Shown here: positions 21,429-34,079 of the stretch, piece by piece
Numbering within the stretch: position 1 is the stretch's first letter
How the letters are laid out: each line of letters begins with the position of its first letter
Assembly (NCBI GenBank): GCA_004352715.1
Contig: SCFE01000042.1
Span: 1,400,219 to 1,464,218, forward strand
Length of the DNA stretch: 64,000 nt
DNA from: Hofstenia miamia
Taxonomy: Eukaryota > Xenacoelomorpha > Acoela
Direction: 5' to 3'
Position numbers and translations under genes: made by a program
The notes under the pieces: generated by a model
Seen by the model: the letters and a program-made list of their open reading frames with translations, nothing else
Told to the model about the DNA's origin: nothing
Database searches by the model: none

Positions 21429-22582
21429 ATGGGCAGAACAGCATAAAGGCAATTAATACGTGGGCGATACCAGTGTTGAGATATTCAGCAGGAATAGTTA
21501 GATGGAACAAGAATGAACTTAGGGAGCTAGACAGAGAGACAAGGAAGGTACTAGCAGCAGAGAGGGCTTTCAACCTAAATGGAGATGTGGATAGGTTGTA
21601 CATGGCAAGGCATAAAGGAGGGAAAGGACTGCTAAGTGTGGAGGAAACTGTAGAAGCAGAAGCACTAGGGCTAAAGGAATATGTAGAAGAGCAACCTAAG
21701 GGGTCCCTACTAGAGGTCACTAAGGAGTTAAAGAAGATAAGAACTGAGAGTGAAGGAAAGAAGATATACCAGAGTAGGATGGAATCAGAGAGACAAACAA
21801 GGTATAGGCAGAAGGCAATGCATGGAGAATACTGGAGGAACACAGAAAAGTGTGATAGAGAAGAGAGCAACAAGTGGTTAAAGAAGGCAGGACTGAAGAG
21901 AGAAACAGAAGCACTAATAATGGCAGCACAGGAGCAAGCAATAAGAACAAACTGGGTGAAGAAGCATATAGACAGAAGAGTAGAAGTAAGTGATAAGTGT
22001 AGGCTATGTAAGAAAGAGGCGGAGACAGTAGATCATCTGATAGCAGGGTGTGAGAAGTTGGCACAGAATGAGTATAAGTTCAGGCATGACAAGGTGGGAC
22101 GAATGGTACACTGGAGTTTGAGCAGGCAGCATGGGTTAGAAGCAGGAGACAAGTGGTATGAGCACAAGCCACAGGGCGTCATAGAAAATGAGAAGGTTAA
22201 GATACTGTGGGACTTCAACATACAGACGAGCAAAGTGATAGAAGCACGGAGGCCAGACATAGTAGTGGTAGACAAAGAGAAAAGATTAGGAACAGTGATA
22301 GACATAGCAGTACCAAAGGACAGAAATGTAGAAAGCAAGGAGAAAGAGAAGATAGACAAGTACAGAGAGTTAGCAGAGGAAATAGAAAGGCTGTGGAAGT
22401 TAAAGAAGGTTGAAGTAGTCCCGGTAGTTGTAGGAGCACTAGGAGCAGTGAGTAAGAAGCATAAGAGATACTTGGAGGAGTTGGGAGTACCAAAGTGGGG
22501 AGGAGCAGTAGCACAGAAGGCAGCATTGTTAGGAACAGCTAGAGTCCTGAGGAAAGCTCTCAGACTCCCTGGGAACTGTTGA
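21425..22582 (+). CDS. LINE C-terminal half: zinc knuckle and restriction-like endonuclease
   Basis: This open frame of 385 residues is the longest intact coding piece of the window. After a thumb region it has CRLCKKEAETVDHLIAGC (C-x2-C-x7-H-x4-C knuckle) near residue 190. It then has EARRPDIVVVDKEKR, VIDIAVPKDRNVESKE and KIDKYRELAEEI, followed by VEVVPVVVGALGAV. The R-PD, D and K-Y blocks are those of the restriction-like endonuclease of R2/R4-group LINEs, which nicks the target for primed reverse transcription. Only the N-terminal half of the protein is missing from this frame. The pyrimidine-rich minus-strand frames over it are shadows. Confidence 0.8.
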   Translation: MNGQNSIKAINTWAIPVLRYSAGIVRWNKNELRELDRETRKVLAAERAFNLNGDVDRLYMARHKGGKGLLSVEETVEAEALGLKEYVEEQPKGSLLEVTKELKKIRTESEGKKIYQSRMESERQTRYRQKAMHGEYWRNTEKCDREESNKWLKKAGLKRETEALIMAAQEQAIRTNWVKKHIDRRVEVSDKCRLCKKEAETVDHLIAGCEKLAQNEYKFRHDKVGRMVHWSLSRQHGLEAGDKWYEHKPQGVIENEKVKILWDFNIQTSKVIEARRPDIVVVDKEKRLGTVIDIAVPKDRNVESKEKEKIDKYRELAEEIERLWKLKKVEVVPVVVGALGAVSKKHKRYLEELGVPKWGGAVAQKAALLGTARVLRKALRLPGNC

Positions 22583-22631
22583 GTTCCCAGAGCTGAGATG
22601 GATACCAGCATGAACCTGTGAGAAGTTATGA

Positions 22632-22647
22632 AATAATAATAATAATG
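22632..22647. repeat. (TAA)n tail of the LINE
   Basis: AATAATAATAATAAT follows the 3' untranslated region. Together with 19472-19534 it suggests TAA-rich target sites. Confidence 0.85.
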
Positions 22648-23031
22648 AAAGAACTTATTGCATTAGGAAAACAACGCAAATGAACAAAGGACTGGTAATA
22701 CTACAAAATAAGGCAACAACTATGAACAGCATTCTGAACAAAGACACTTCAAATGCCAGCTACATGGGAGATCAACATTGTAGCTGTCAAAAGAGGACTG
22801 AAGTAAGAAGTTAAAAAGAGATTATCTGAAACATGACAGTGACAATGATGTCGGCATTTAAGTTAAACAGAATGAAGTTCACGGCTTGGGCAGTCCCATA
22901 GGAGAAGAACTTGTAAGTTTTGAATTTTCTTGATTCCTTAATAGCTACGAACTCATGATGCTGGCGTGTTCAAGACTCCTTAACACAAAAGAAGGCAGAG
23001 AACCATAACTCAGTTTTATTGTGGAACATTT

Positions 23032-25501
23032 CTAAAAAATAAGTTGATAAGAGATATGCAAGGAGTTTGTGAGGCAAAGCTGCTGCTTGTAGCATTTAGC
23101 ACCGGTAACCCTGGATAAACATTTCAGGTTAAGGGTTTCAAGTTTTCTCATAATAGGGGTAGATGGGTACCAGCATGGAGATGCATAGAATAAAATTGAT
23201 TTGACGCAAGTATTAATAATGGAGAGTTTCAAGGCAGACACCAATTTGAAGGGCATGTTGTGGTTTATGAAAAATAACGCACGCATGCAGGCAGAAATTT
23301 TTTAGTTTAGGTATGCATCCCAATCTCAGTTGGTTGGATACAATAATTCCTAGATTTTTGACACTGGAAACCGCTGGTATCATGTTCGAGATGCAGAGTT
23401 CAGCGGGAAACGAGTTGAACCCAATGTATTCACAATTAGTTTCGTATAATTGTAATCCACTCAACTTAGTCCATTGGAAAAAGCGGCTGATATCAGATGT
23501 CAAGGAGGAGGGATTCAAGGAACAAAAAAGCTTAGTATTGTCAGTGAACAGAAAACTTTCAAAATCAATAATGCAGTTAGGCAGGTCATCAATAAACAGT
23601 ATAAACAGCAACAACCCCAGAACACTGCCCTGGGGAACGCCACTAGCAACATTGATGACACTACTAGAAAGAGTTAAATCAATACGGACATGTTGTGTGC
23701 GATTTGTCAAGTATGAGGCAAACAGGTCAATAAAATCTTGGTCAAAGCCGATGTTAATGAGCTCGAACAGGAGGTAATCATGACTGACTTTGTTGAATGC
23801 TTTCGCAAGCTCAATTAAATAGCAGCATATTGGGAACTGCTGTCAAGCTTGGAATATATCTTGTCCAAGTACAGAAGAAGCTTTGTGACAGTAGAGCTTT
23901 TCCTTCTGAAGTCATGTTGGTCATTGCGCAGCCTAGGTTTGACTTTTGGTTAGACAGAGTTGATGATTAGCCATTCAAGTACAAGTGATAGCTGTGGTAA
24001 TGAGCTTATGGGACAGTAATTTCATACATTTTTAGGAGAGCGCGACTTTAACACCCGAGTTACAAAAGCACTCTTCTAACTAGAAGGCCATGCACAGCTA
24101 CTTAGTATTAATGTGAACAAGAAGCAAGTGAGCGGTGCAAGAATATTATGGCATTTCCTGTAAACAAACTGAGGGACCAGGTCATTAGAGATTGATTTCT
24201 TGCACTTTGACAATAGAGTCGATAATTCAACAGGGTTAATTGGTAAATCCATGAGCATGATATCTGCATTTGGCATAGCATGAGGAAAAGCATCATGTAT
24301 AGTACCATCTCCACAAAACAGAGAAGAAAAGTATTTGTTGACAGGTTAGCTACTGATTGAGATCCGCTAGAACACAACTCATCAAATTGAACTGATTCGG
24401 GGATACGTGGGTGGCCCTTGAACTGGAGGAATGAATCTGTAACTTGCGGAAATGTTCAATGAGGAAATTTCACAAAACAAGACAATTTTGTCTAACTCAA
24501 CTGACTGCTCAAAATCTTGCTCCAGTACAGCCAAACATGTAGATTCTCTACACTTACATTTCATTGTCCTGATTTTGTTCACAATATGAATAGAATGAGA
24601 CGAGTAGTAATAGGGGAATTCATGTCTGCATTTAGTCTTCTTGTTACAAGATGCATTTAGTGCATTAGCAATGTGCAACTGGAGTAAATCCAGAAAATTG
24701 GAGTAATAGTTCAAATGTAGACACTCATACAGTGGCTCAACCAAGTGACTGAAAATTAGAGTATTGAATCAAGATTCAGAAAGGACACTTGATGCCGACC
24801 ATTGAGACCTTGCAAGTGAGCTGTAAAGTTGAATGCAACCAAATACAGGAAAATAATCAGAATACGGAGATTTATCACCAAAGATGGAGAAAGGATCCGG
24901 ATGGAAGATGCACAAAACGTTGATAGTATTGCATTGGAAAATCAGCTATTTGCAACAAACCGAATTTCTCCAGTTCAGATAGAAATGACTGCAATTCACT
25001 TGAGTTTGCATAAGCTGAGGCCCAGCAAATAGCGGTAAATTCAGATCGCCCAGGACAACAACAATTTTTTCACTTGAAACATCAGAGCGTACAGTAGCCC
25101 TAAACGCAGCCATGTGGTATCCCAGGCAAGGACTGATATCAGTAGGGTCAACAATAACTGGAGCGGCTAGGAGGATTGCACAAGAGTACATAAAAAAGAT
25201 AGAAATAATCATGTAAACGAATAACGGAACAGCTGAAATCAGAGTACTGAAACATATCAAAAGTTTGCAGCAATGACCTTTCATTGACAGCAATAAGGAC
25301 TCCGCCATGTTGTCCTGATTGTCTATCTGTGCAAGTGCAAACCAAAAAATTTGAAAGGCTAAGTACCTCAGAATCGGGAATGTCTTCATTCAGCCAGGTT
25401 TCAGTCAGGAAGAGAATGCCAATAATATTTCGTGAAAGAAGATCTGCCAGCTTTAGTTTTTGAGAAATTGAAACCAAGCTTTGTTCATTGAGCAAACACA
25501 T
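23032..25501 (-). pseudogene. CR1-like ORF2: endonuclease and reverse transcriptase
   Basis: The endonuclease begins near 25501 with MCLLNEQSLV, LFLTETWLNEDI and GQHGGVLIAV, and another frame has VVLGDLNLP near 25.05 kb. The reverse transcriptase follows with SGVPQGSVLGLLLFILFIDDL near 23.65 kb. Its catalytic box reads FLFTDNTKLF, where active relatives have F(A)DD, so the second Asp is Asn. The C-terminal part includes LETLNLKCLSRVTG near 23.1 kb. Frame shifts occur about every few hundred bases. Confidence 0.75.
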
Positions 25502-25755
25502 TGTGGCATGCGGTAGTCAGCTGGATTTAGAAATTTCTCGTTGGCCATGGTAGAGCTTGAGTTTCCGAATTTTCAATTCTGATTTGAGGACACTATCTCG
25601 GACGGATACCTCATGCCGAAGTTTTAACAGGTACCGCAGTTTTGATTATCGGCTTGTGACAAGGTTTAGAAAGGTAAACTTTTCAGCATATATGATTTTG
25701 ATAAGCACTTTGTTGCATCAAATTCCGAGTGAAATTCAATAAGGAGTGGCCAATG

Positions 25756-26512
25756 TCATTTTGCACTGTCTTTGAATTTCCCGAGCCACCAGATGGATTT
25801 AATTGTAGTGCAATCTGCCTCATTCAGATGTGCCAGAACGTCCTTGATTTGGCTGATGCCCGATTTGGTATTAGAATTGAAAGTATTTTTTCCTTCTGGA
25901 ATGCCATCAATTTTGATTTCACGAGCACAGTTATTATCTGGATGACGTGTTATCTCCACCGCTTTAGGAGGGATAGAAATAGTTGTGTCAGTTAGCTGCG
26001 ATGGTGTTTGTTTCCGTTGTTCATCAAATATCATTTTCACGATTGTATCAATTTTGTCATCGATAGAGGTTAAAATAGTTTCCATGGTTTCATACACGGC
26101 AGTTTTCTTATCTAGACAGAGCTGGCATCGAAAAAGAATCAACTTAGCTTTTGAGANNNNNNNNNNNNNNNNNNNAAATAGTGGTGTCAGTTAGCTGCGA
26201 TGGTGTTTGTTTCCGTTGTTCATCAAATATCATTTTCACGATTGTATCAATTTTGTCATCGATAGAGGTTAAAATAGTTTCCATGGTTTCATACACGGCA
26301 GTTTTCTTATCTAGACAGAGCTGGCATCGAAAAAGAATCAACTTAGCTTTTGAGATGTTAGGAATTAGTTCCGACGGTAGGCCAGAGCAGGCGTTGTAGA
26401 ACCACACGTCACACACATCACATTGGATCCAGCTGTTTCCGCCGCTTTTGTCTTTGTAGCATTTCGCGCAGATGTCTCCAGACTGGTTGGAGCAAGCACG
26501 GGTTCGCGTCAT
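25756..26512 (-). pseudogene. CR1-like ORF1 with PHD finger
   Basis: It starts at the ATG at 26512 (MTRTRACSNQSGD). The finger is CAKCYKDKSGGNSWIQCDVC, then DVWFYNACSGL and FRCQLCLDKK: C-x2-C, C-x2-C, a position that is usually His but is Asn here, C, and C-x2-C. A coiled-coil-like middle part follows (METILTSIDDKIDTIVKMIF), then a C-terminal part ending near 25756. CR1 ORF1 proteins bind RNA. The gap and its duplicated flanks make the assembled frame unreliable. Confidence 0.65.
25977..26156. repeat. false duplication around the 19-N gap, left copy
   Basis: It matches 26176-26355 base for base apart from a rare difference near the start. The 19 N lie exactly between the copies, so it is almost certainly one sequence assembled twice. 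Confidence 0.85.
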
Positions 26513-26579
26513 AGTAGACCAGTTGATGAGATGTCAAGAGATCGAGATGCAGGATGGTGGTGAACCAGCTGTGTACTTC

Positions 26580-27570
26580 GAATAGCCCCAGCAACAATGT
26601 ATCTGAAGCCTAATTAAACTGTATAATAAACAGGTAATATCTTGTTCAGTACGAGTTAGATGCTCAATTATTGCGATTAATTGAAACAAATTTCATTAAA
26701 GCATAAAAAGAGCATACATTTTAAATATTTCCCGCACATCTAAAAAGAAAGGAAGTGCTTTGAGAAAATCCGCTCTGTTCTGGTTAGTATATTATTGTAC
26801 AAAATTGATTTTTGACTCTATAGTTATTGAGATAAATGTAGAGTTAGATTTAGCTTATCCTTGTACATTTTATGCTTAATCGTGGCGTAATATAGTCAGC
26901 TTCTTTCTATCTTATATCTTGCACACTGAATATTCAATGTAGATTCCGTCTTCCATGCGAGTCGAATCGAATTAGAGCATTGCAGGTGAAATAAGAAAAA
27001 CGCGACAACCTTCTAGCTTTTCCGTCTAAAGCTAAAATATAAAGTTTCCAACGTTGAACTTGCCTGTTTAGCCCATTTGCACATCCTAGAGTAGTTGATT
27101 GATAATGATAAAATCTGGATAAATTATGAAAAGCAATGTAATGTAAGTAAGCTTAGAAGGATACGACACTAAAACTATTTCTATTGTTTATATCACCGGT
27201 AATTCCGTAGTATATTTTTGTGTTTAAGGTAATAATGCTTATTTATATACATGGATAACAGCAATAAGCAGTCGTCTAAAATATTCTCCGTTAGAAAATC
27301 CTGCCTACGTCCCTGTGAATGAGGGATGAGTTGGATTGCGCTCCATATAAAATGCATTTTTCTATGAGTCTTTAACGAGTCCGGGTTCAACAGAAAGTCC
27401 TATTAATCAGTGAAGGAAAACTATTACGTGATAATATAAATGTAATTTGCAGATTTTCTTGATTCAAAATGTTTTAGTGGATACAGATATTACAATGATG
27501 AAAAACAAACTGTCACAGAGTCACACAGTATGAGGAAAGTCATACAGACACACATATTTTTATGCATGTA
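26580..27570. other. AT-rich DNA with a solo hAT-like end
   Basis: At 27296-27320 the minus strand reads CAGGGACGTAGGCAGGATTTT, similar to the ends of the MITE at 57579. No partner end or 8-bp duplication was found. The rest is featureless. Confidence 0.35.
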
Positions 27571-27573
27571 ACC

Positions 27574-27825
27574 AGAGATAAGCAATGAGTCCGGGTTCAT
27601 GTAAAATTTGTATTTATTCCTATCATAGGCGGATATGAGTTCAGCAAAAGGCCCATGTTAATTCCAGCTTTTTTCACATTTTTGCGAGGACAAGAGATGT
27701 TAATTTCAAGAATCGACTTGGTAATTTTAAATTAGATGATACCTTGCAGTCATAAACTAATTGATGCATGTGCACAATTTTCTAAAATAAATCGTGGTAA
27801 GAAGTGGACCCGGATCTCATCTCTG
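27574..27825. mobile_element. hAT-type MITE
   Basis: An exact 8-bp repeat, ATGTAACC, lies at 27566-27573 and 27826-27833. The ends are inverted: (C)AGAGATAAGCAATGAGTCC on the left and CAGAGATGAGATCCGGGT on the reversed right. About 252 bp, no coding. Confidence 0.7.
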
Positions 27826-27833
27826 ATGTAACC

Positions 27834-30800
27834 AAATACACATACCTAGCTGTCTAGTTAACTTAATATATCTTTTATTTCCCTTTATCTGGAATGGTTA
27901 CATATTAGCGTTTTTTACAAAGGGTTGAAAAACAGCGCCCAATTTTTAGTCTAAATGATCAACAGCAATTTGTGTTCCTTAAGGTTAAAAATATATTTAC
28001 AAATATTTGCAAATTAGTTTTATCAATTTCAAGAGAACAAACATTATTTCATTGAAAGAATCCCATTTGTTACGCCAAAGTGTAATGCTTTGAGTTATGC
28101 AAAATCTCATTTTGACCGGAACTACACGTTAGAAATATATTTGCATTTCTTTAATTAAATATGAACATAAATGATAAAATAGTTGTGTTTCTTCATCAAT
28201 AGAGCAGAATTGATCTCTAAGATTCTAGGAAACAGTTCTTAGGAAACGGGTTTCTTTCACAAAGAACCCATCTAGCATAAACGAGATCCTATTTTTCAAC
28301 CTTTAAAATTGTTAATAATTTCATTAAATTCTATTTTTCAAATTGTATTCGCTACTTTTTTATGAAACTGAAATGAAGAGGGTACACTTCAATGATTCTA
28401 TGTTAAATCATGATTTAAATCTATCATGAAATAGTTGATTTATATCAAATCATCTGCAATGGTATGCAGAGACGGATTTAAAAAATAATTTGTCGTGAGT
28501 GTGTGACCTACTATTAGAGTCATGGGACCCAAGGTCAAATAAAGAATTTCTGCATATAGACTTTTATTGCAACTCTTTATATGAATTTTTCTTATTTTAC
28601 ACAGGGCCGGCTCCCTATTTCGTCTATATTATCCACACTTTACACTATGCAATATTTTGGGATAATTCCCTGCATTCGCTAAGTTTTAAGTGGACTTCCT
28701 CTTTCTGATTATAGATCCTTACACAAGACCTGAAAAATCGATTGCAAGGGAAATTCTTGATGAACATTACTGTACTGGTAGACGTAATATAAATATGCAA
28801 AGCTAGAGCGAAGTCCTTCAATTGACTTAGTTATTCAAGGTCAACACCTCGCGTAAACGCCTCAAATGTGTAAGCTCTTTGACTGTGACAATTCTATATT
28901 GAGCATGGCTTGAAGAGTGTTTTTGCTTATACAATTGTAGAATGTTGGGCATTGAAGAGATAGCAAACGTTGTTATCCTAACAACTTTTAAAAGTGATGT
29001 TAAGTAATCTAGAGGTTGAAAATGTTCTTATACAAAATTGATTAGAAAAATGTCTGCTTTATTTTACTTGTCTGAAACAATTTACTTTTTAAGACAATAG
29101 AATTAAATTTAAATATAAAAAAGAGTTAAAGCAAATTTATTGCTAGATGAATAAAAACAATTTTTATACTTAAATCAATTTTTTCCAATAATCATTCTAG
29201 TCAATTGAGGAATTTTTGTAACAAAATTAATTGCTTTTTAATACATTTGCCTAACTTATGTGCAATGCAAAACAGTTATTTGACAGAAAATGTAAAATGT
29301 TGAGAAATGGTTTAGCGATAAACTAAAACAGGAAAATGTCAATATATCTTTCACAAGAGTTTAATGAAATATTGTTATACAGACATTGAAAATATTATAG
29401 AATATCTCTATTCCAATTTCAAGGTTGTTATTAAATCATACGTTTGATTTTCGCAAGAAATGCTGGTTTATTCTAGCTATATTGTATGCCGCACTATATA
29501 AATTATGAAACGGTAATGATGATATTAATGAAAAACTTAATACTAATGTTTGTATTAATAAAATGAGAAAATAAGCAAAATATAAAGGTAGTTCATGGGG
29601 GAATTCATGATTCAAAATATTTAATTGAACGTGCGTTTATGAATGCAGATTTGGAGTGATGAAATATAAACACAGATTCACACAGTATGATCAAAGTCAA
29701 TCGGACATACACGGTTATAGATATGGAAGAATTTAAAACTGCATATATCCATTTGAAAAATGATGCATGAATACGTGCATCATAATGCTTTACAATATGT
29801 ATCCATTCCATGCGTTTCAAATTTGATGAACTTAGTAATATAGTTTTTTTCAAATGTAATGCACTGATTTTCGAATCCAGTAGCAGTGAGTAAAATGGGT
29901 GTAGTAATCGGGTTATTAAATAGAAATTCATGCTGATAAACAAATGCAAACCTGCATTTCGAGCGAGATAGCTTGAGGTTATTCATATAATTTAATGTTT
30001 ACTACAACTATTGAGAAAAATGATGCCATTTTATGTATATTGTAATGTCAAGCAGTATTCTCCACCAATTTTTTATGCTTATCATAATTACATGGACTAA
30101 GCACTATTTTCTAAGATGAAAACATTTTAAAAGATATGAAAGAATTTTCTGTAGGACAATTTTGTTTATAAAATTAGGCCTCGTTTTTCAGTTTGAATAT
30201 TTTTTTAAGATTCTGTTTAATTTGCAGTAAAAACAATAACTTAGCAAAGATTAACCTCAAAGAGAATCAAGATAAGAATTTTTCAAATTGTTTAACCCAA
30301 GTTTCACTTTCTAGTATTATTATAACAACAATTTCCTTTGCTTTTTGATCCACAGCGTTAGATGCATTATCTTAATTCCCGATGCAAATGAAATTCAATA
30401 TACATTTGAGTTAAATAATTATAGGTAATTCAGATGACCAATAAATGACAAACTAGCATTGGCTTATTACTAATGTAATGCTTTATTATGAAAATTATTT
30501 AAAGAGAATCATAAATATAACAATGCAGCTTACTATTATTATTTCTTACGGTTTCCTAAGCTGGAGTTAGACAATATAAGAGCAGTCTTAGGCTTTTAAA
30601 ATCATTGCAGCTTCCAATTGTCTCTTGTGCGTCTTGCCTACATTTAAAAAAGCTCCGTAGTCTACGTAGACTAGCTCCACAGTCTCTATATTTTTCTACT
30701 TACACTTTAAATGTGTATTTATTCCTTCACTCGTTTTGGTAATTTTCTACAGTAGCATCTTTTGGTACTGTTATATCTATCAATTTTTTCCATTTTGCTC

Positions 30801-30880
30801 TCCTTATTTCTGGATTCAAACTTTTGGAATCATATTATTCTGTATTTTCAATGGAATTCTCATTTTCGTATTCTCTGTTA
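27834..30880. other. AT-rich DNA, no gene recognised
   Basis: It includes hAT-like end motifs without partners (CAGAGACGGATTTAAAAA at 28467, CAGGGCCGGCTCCC near 28612) and a 14-bp palindrome AGTCTACGTAGACT near 30.66 kb. None is enough for an element call. No exon with splice signals was seen. Confidence 0.4.
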
Positions 30881-31730
30881 ATCTAAATGGTTAATGAATC
30901 TGATTTATCTCCTAGATTTAGCCCATATTGCTTGCTCAAGCTCCAGTTTATGATGGATCCTACTTTGTACTCTTTCTGTGTCAACTTTTTACACCCAATC
31001 GCATGGTTCCCTAAAAGCATGTTTGTTTCCATGCTGTCATTTTCAGTGCTTCTGTATTTTCAATTAGGGCTTTTGATCTATCACAGTTTACTGTATTCCT
31101 CCACCATTCTCCATCCCGTATGCCAATATCTCATTTGTATTTGCTCCAATCTGCTTCTCTGATTCACTCTCTGCTTTTCTCATTCTCAATAAATTAACTA
31201 TCACAAACATTAATGTCTTAATTAGTTGCTTAGATCAGTTTTAATGTTTTTGGCTACTACTCATTGAACACTCAGCCGATCTTTACCTCATTGGTGCCTT
31301 AACATACAATTTATTAACTCTTCCTTCATTTTGTCCACCTAGATTTTGGTGCACACCTCTTACTCCTCTTTTGTATTTCTCATTTCCCCATTATTTATTC
31401 TATCAATCATCAGTACATGTATCTATCACTAACTTCTATCATCCTCTCATTGTTGTAATCAAACTTTCTGCCGCTGATCAATGTAACTGTCGCAAACTTA
31501 CCTAAATCAAAACTCCAACGCCTACTCCTGTTTGTCTTTGCCAAGTTCTCAACTTGCGTATTCCTTGAACTAGAATACATCTTCAATTCATTCATGTACC
31601 ATCGCTTTTCTCTTACTTATATCATACGCCATCTACCTCAATTTTTCAGTAATTGGTATTAGGCAAACTACAAACAGTAGTAGTGCTATGTTTTCTCTTT
31701 GGAATATGCCTTGTCTAAGCCTGAATCTGC
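30880..31730 (-). mobile_element. R4/Dong-like LINE fragments
   Basis: Minus-strand pieces match the LINE at 19.5-22.6 kb. The part around 30.9-31.1 kb matches the zinc-knuckle region and 31.4-31.7 kb the palm region (MNELKMYSSSRN beside the catalytic box). Internal deletions remove what lies between. The family's pyrimidine-rich composition on the plus strand stands out from its flanks. Confidence 0.65.
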
Positions 31731-31769
31731 GCTCCTCTATTTCAATATGCCGCTTTTCCAAATAGTTTT

Positions 31770-34070
31770 CTAGAAACCCAATATTATCGATTGCAAATAA
31801 AGTTTATCAAAATTAAAATACATTAACAAAATTTATAATTTAACAATCATTATATTGGAAAATGACATTTTAATGCATTTAGACTAAAATATTTTTACTA
31901 TATAAGTTAATAATATAGACAAATCCCAGAAGAAATTTACGTTTATTGTTTCAATATTGCCATTGTTTTGAAATATTTTGTGCCTGAATACGTTTGAACA
32001 ATTATGGTTCATAAATGGCTAAAATTTAATTAGTATTGGTCAACGCTTTTCATAAATATCTCTTGATTTTGAATCAAATTTTATACTCCACTTACTTCTA
32101 CTGCAATGCTTTATTCTATTGCCAATGCATTTGACATAAATTATATAATGATGAAGTTAATGAAAATTCATATACATGTATTCTGAATATTTAGAAATTC
32201 ACAATGCAAAGTAGTTAAAAAAATTTCGCTTCTGTAGTGTAGATTTTTTTTGCAAAATAGGCTTCCACCGTTCAATGTTATACCCAGTTGAAAATTGCAT
32301 GCTGAAACCTACAGTCACTCAGTAATAGCATTAACTACAGTTTTATTTGAACAATTGTAAGTTCTAAAAATGTTTGCATATAGTTGATGTACATATCAGT
32401 AAACACTTACAAATTGTGCATTGCCTACAGCTGATATTCACGTGTCTACTCAACATTAATAGATATATTGTTGATAAAAACTATTAATGTTAGGGTAACT
32501 TGAACTGAACAGTTCTGCTAAGAGTGATATAAGTTGTAGACAATGAATATGAATTGTATGGCCACAAAAGACACTTAGGTTTGACATACCTGTTGTGGCG
32601 GCGCATTAATCTTAAATTCAATATCATTAAATTTATGGAATAAATATAAATATTATAATAACCACAGTTTGAGAGATATCAAAAATTAGGTCAAATTTTA
32701 CCTATTCAAAAATCCAGAATCATAAAATAATTAAGATTGCGTAATGTCGAACTGTGATCTATGTAATTAAATACTCTTTCATGTTTGTACTCTTCCATCT
32801 GCACTCGTCTCTTCATGGGCTTTTGCGTTATTACGCACGATATTAATTCTACGACATATTTATATTAAACGCAGAATTTTGCGATAAATTGAGTGACATT
32901 GAGTTCAATACTAATTCAAAGTACACAAAATTTTCAATAGTTTTACCTGTATTGTTATATTCTATCAAGTATATATTGTGATGGAATCGATAATGATATT
33001 TAAAAACCTAAAACTATAGATCTGAAAAATATATAAAATTAATTGCAAATATTCAACAATATATTAGTCTTACAAAAAGAAAGGTTTTGTCATTAAACGC
33101 ATCTCTAAGCCCCTTGGCGAAGCAAATACGTAAGATGACAAATACCCTGATGTTAATAGCTTAATTTCAAAATTTCCCATATTTACTGACTATTTCCAAA
33201 TATAGTAAGTTCTTGGAGACATTAATACAGGCATACTACTGATTCCACTTGGAATGGTGCTTTCCCTACAGAAAATTTCGAAAAATGATTCTCTCATTTT
33301 TTCCAATAAATACAAAAAGTTTCTTAGCAATTATTAAGCAACCGCTTTTCAGAAATTTATCTGAAATTCGATTGCTTAGCACAATCTTCAAAAATAGTGC
33401 TTAGCATTTTCAATGTCTTACTATAGTAAATAAGCTGTTTGGTTGTTGGCTACTGCCGATAGTAAAGCTCTCAAGCTGTGACTATTATTAAATATACAAA
33501 TATTAATCGGAAACTAAACTTACATTTTCTTTGGGTTGTACATCTAAAAAATTTGTAAAAATAACATTCTTCTTGATTATTATAATTAGCTTAATTATTT
33601 AAAATTTCGATTGGGGGTTAGTGAATCTTTAGCATTAATTTTTCTGTAACATTTAGTAATTACAATTATTCGAGTATTGAAAAAGAGGTCTCGAACTGGG
33701 GGTATCCAAAGCGACCTAAATTATAGGCCATGCACTGCAAGAAAGATAAATTATTGAATGCTGATGCTTTAATTATGTTTGAAAATAATGCGACCATGCA
33801 TAAACACTGGGGTTTCCTGAAATTTACACCAGTAAACTTAAACTTTCAATCCTTCACTAAATTTATCTTTCTCGCTGTGCACGGCTGTTATATATATCAC
33901 TTTGGGGTATCATATCAGTAATTTTGAACCTCATGATTCTTAGCAAATCAGAATTTGAAAATTGAATGATCTTAGCTGATTATTAAATTTCTATGTAAGA
34001 ATGAAGTTGCATTTTTGTAGGTTTAGGGTCTAAACTTCTGCCATGTACAGTTTATCTATGTTTGATTTAA
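31770..34070. other. AT-rich DNA, nothing recognised
   Basis: No coding exon, RNA gene or terminal repeat could be supported over these 2.3 kb. Confidence 0.45.
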
Positions 34071-34079
34071 GTTGATGGT

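Larger units (their letters stand above)
19535..22647 (+). mobile_element. R4/Dong-like LINE with restriction-like endonuclease
   Basis: This is a nearly full-length LINE between (TAA)n tracts. Order: tRNA-like head, Myb-like DNA-binding region (about 19.75-19.86 kb), reverse transcriptase (20.5-21.4 kb), CCHC-type zinc knuckle and PD-D/E-type restriction-like endonuclease (22.0-22.5 kb), stop at 22582, short 3' untranslated region and TAA repeats. This order is that of site-specific R2/R4-group LINEs. Coding is broken by frame changes and at least two deletions. Further copies lie at 30.9-31.7, 34.1-34.6 and 52.4-53.0 kb. Purine-rich codon use on this strand is strikingly unlike the AT-rich neighbours. 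Confidence 0.8.
22800..26575 (-). mobile_element. CR1-like LINE with PHD-finger ORF1
   Basis: Minus-strand order: ORF1 with a PHD-type finger (26.51-25.76 kb), APE endonuclease (25.50-24.95 kb), reverse transcriptase (24.3-23.2 kb) and a C-terminal region to about 22.86 kb. Two ORFs with a PHD-like ORF1 fit the CR1 group. Frames break repeatedly and the catalytic box is changed, so the copy is dead. A 19-N gap at 26157-26175 sits in ORF1 between duplicated sequence. Confidence 0.8.

Noticed and set aside
19645-22611. Long minus-strand Ser/Leu-rich frames (130-192 codons)
   Set aside because: Shadows of the purine-rich LINE coding strand.
28467-28625. A hAT element from CAGAGACGG to CAGGGCCGG
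   Set aside because: Both motifs point the same way and no 8-bp duplication was found.
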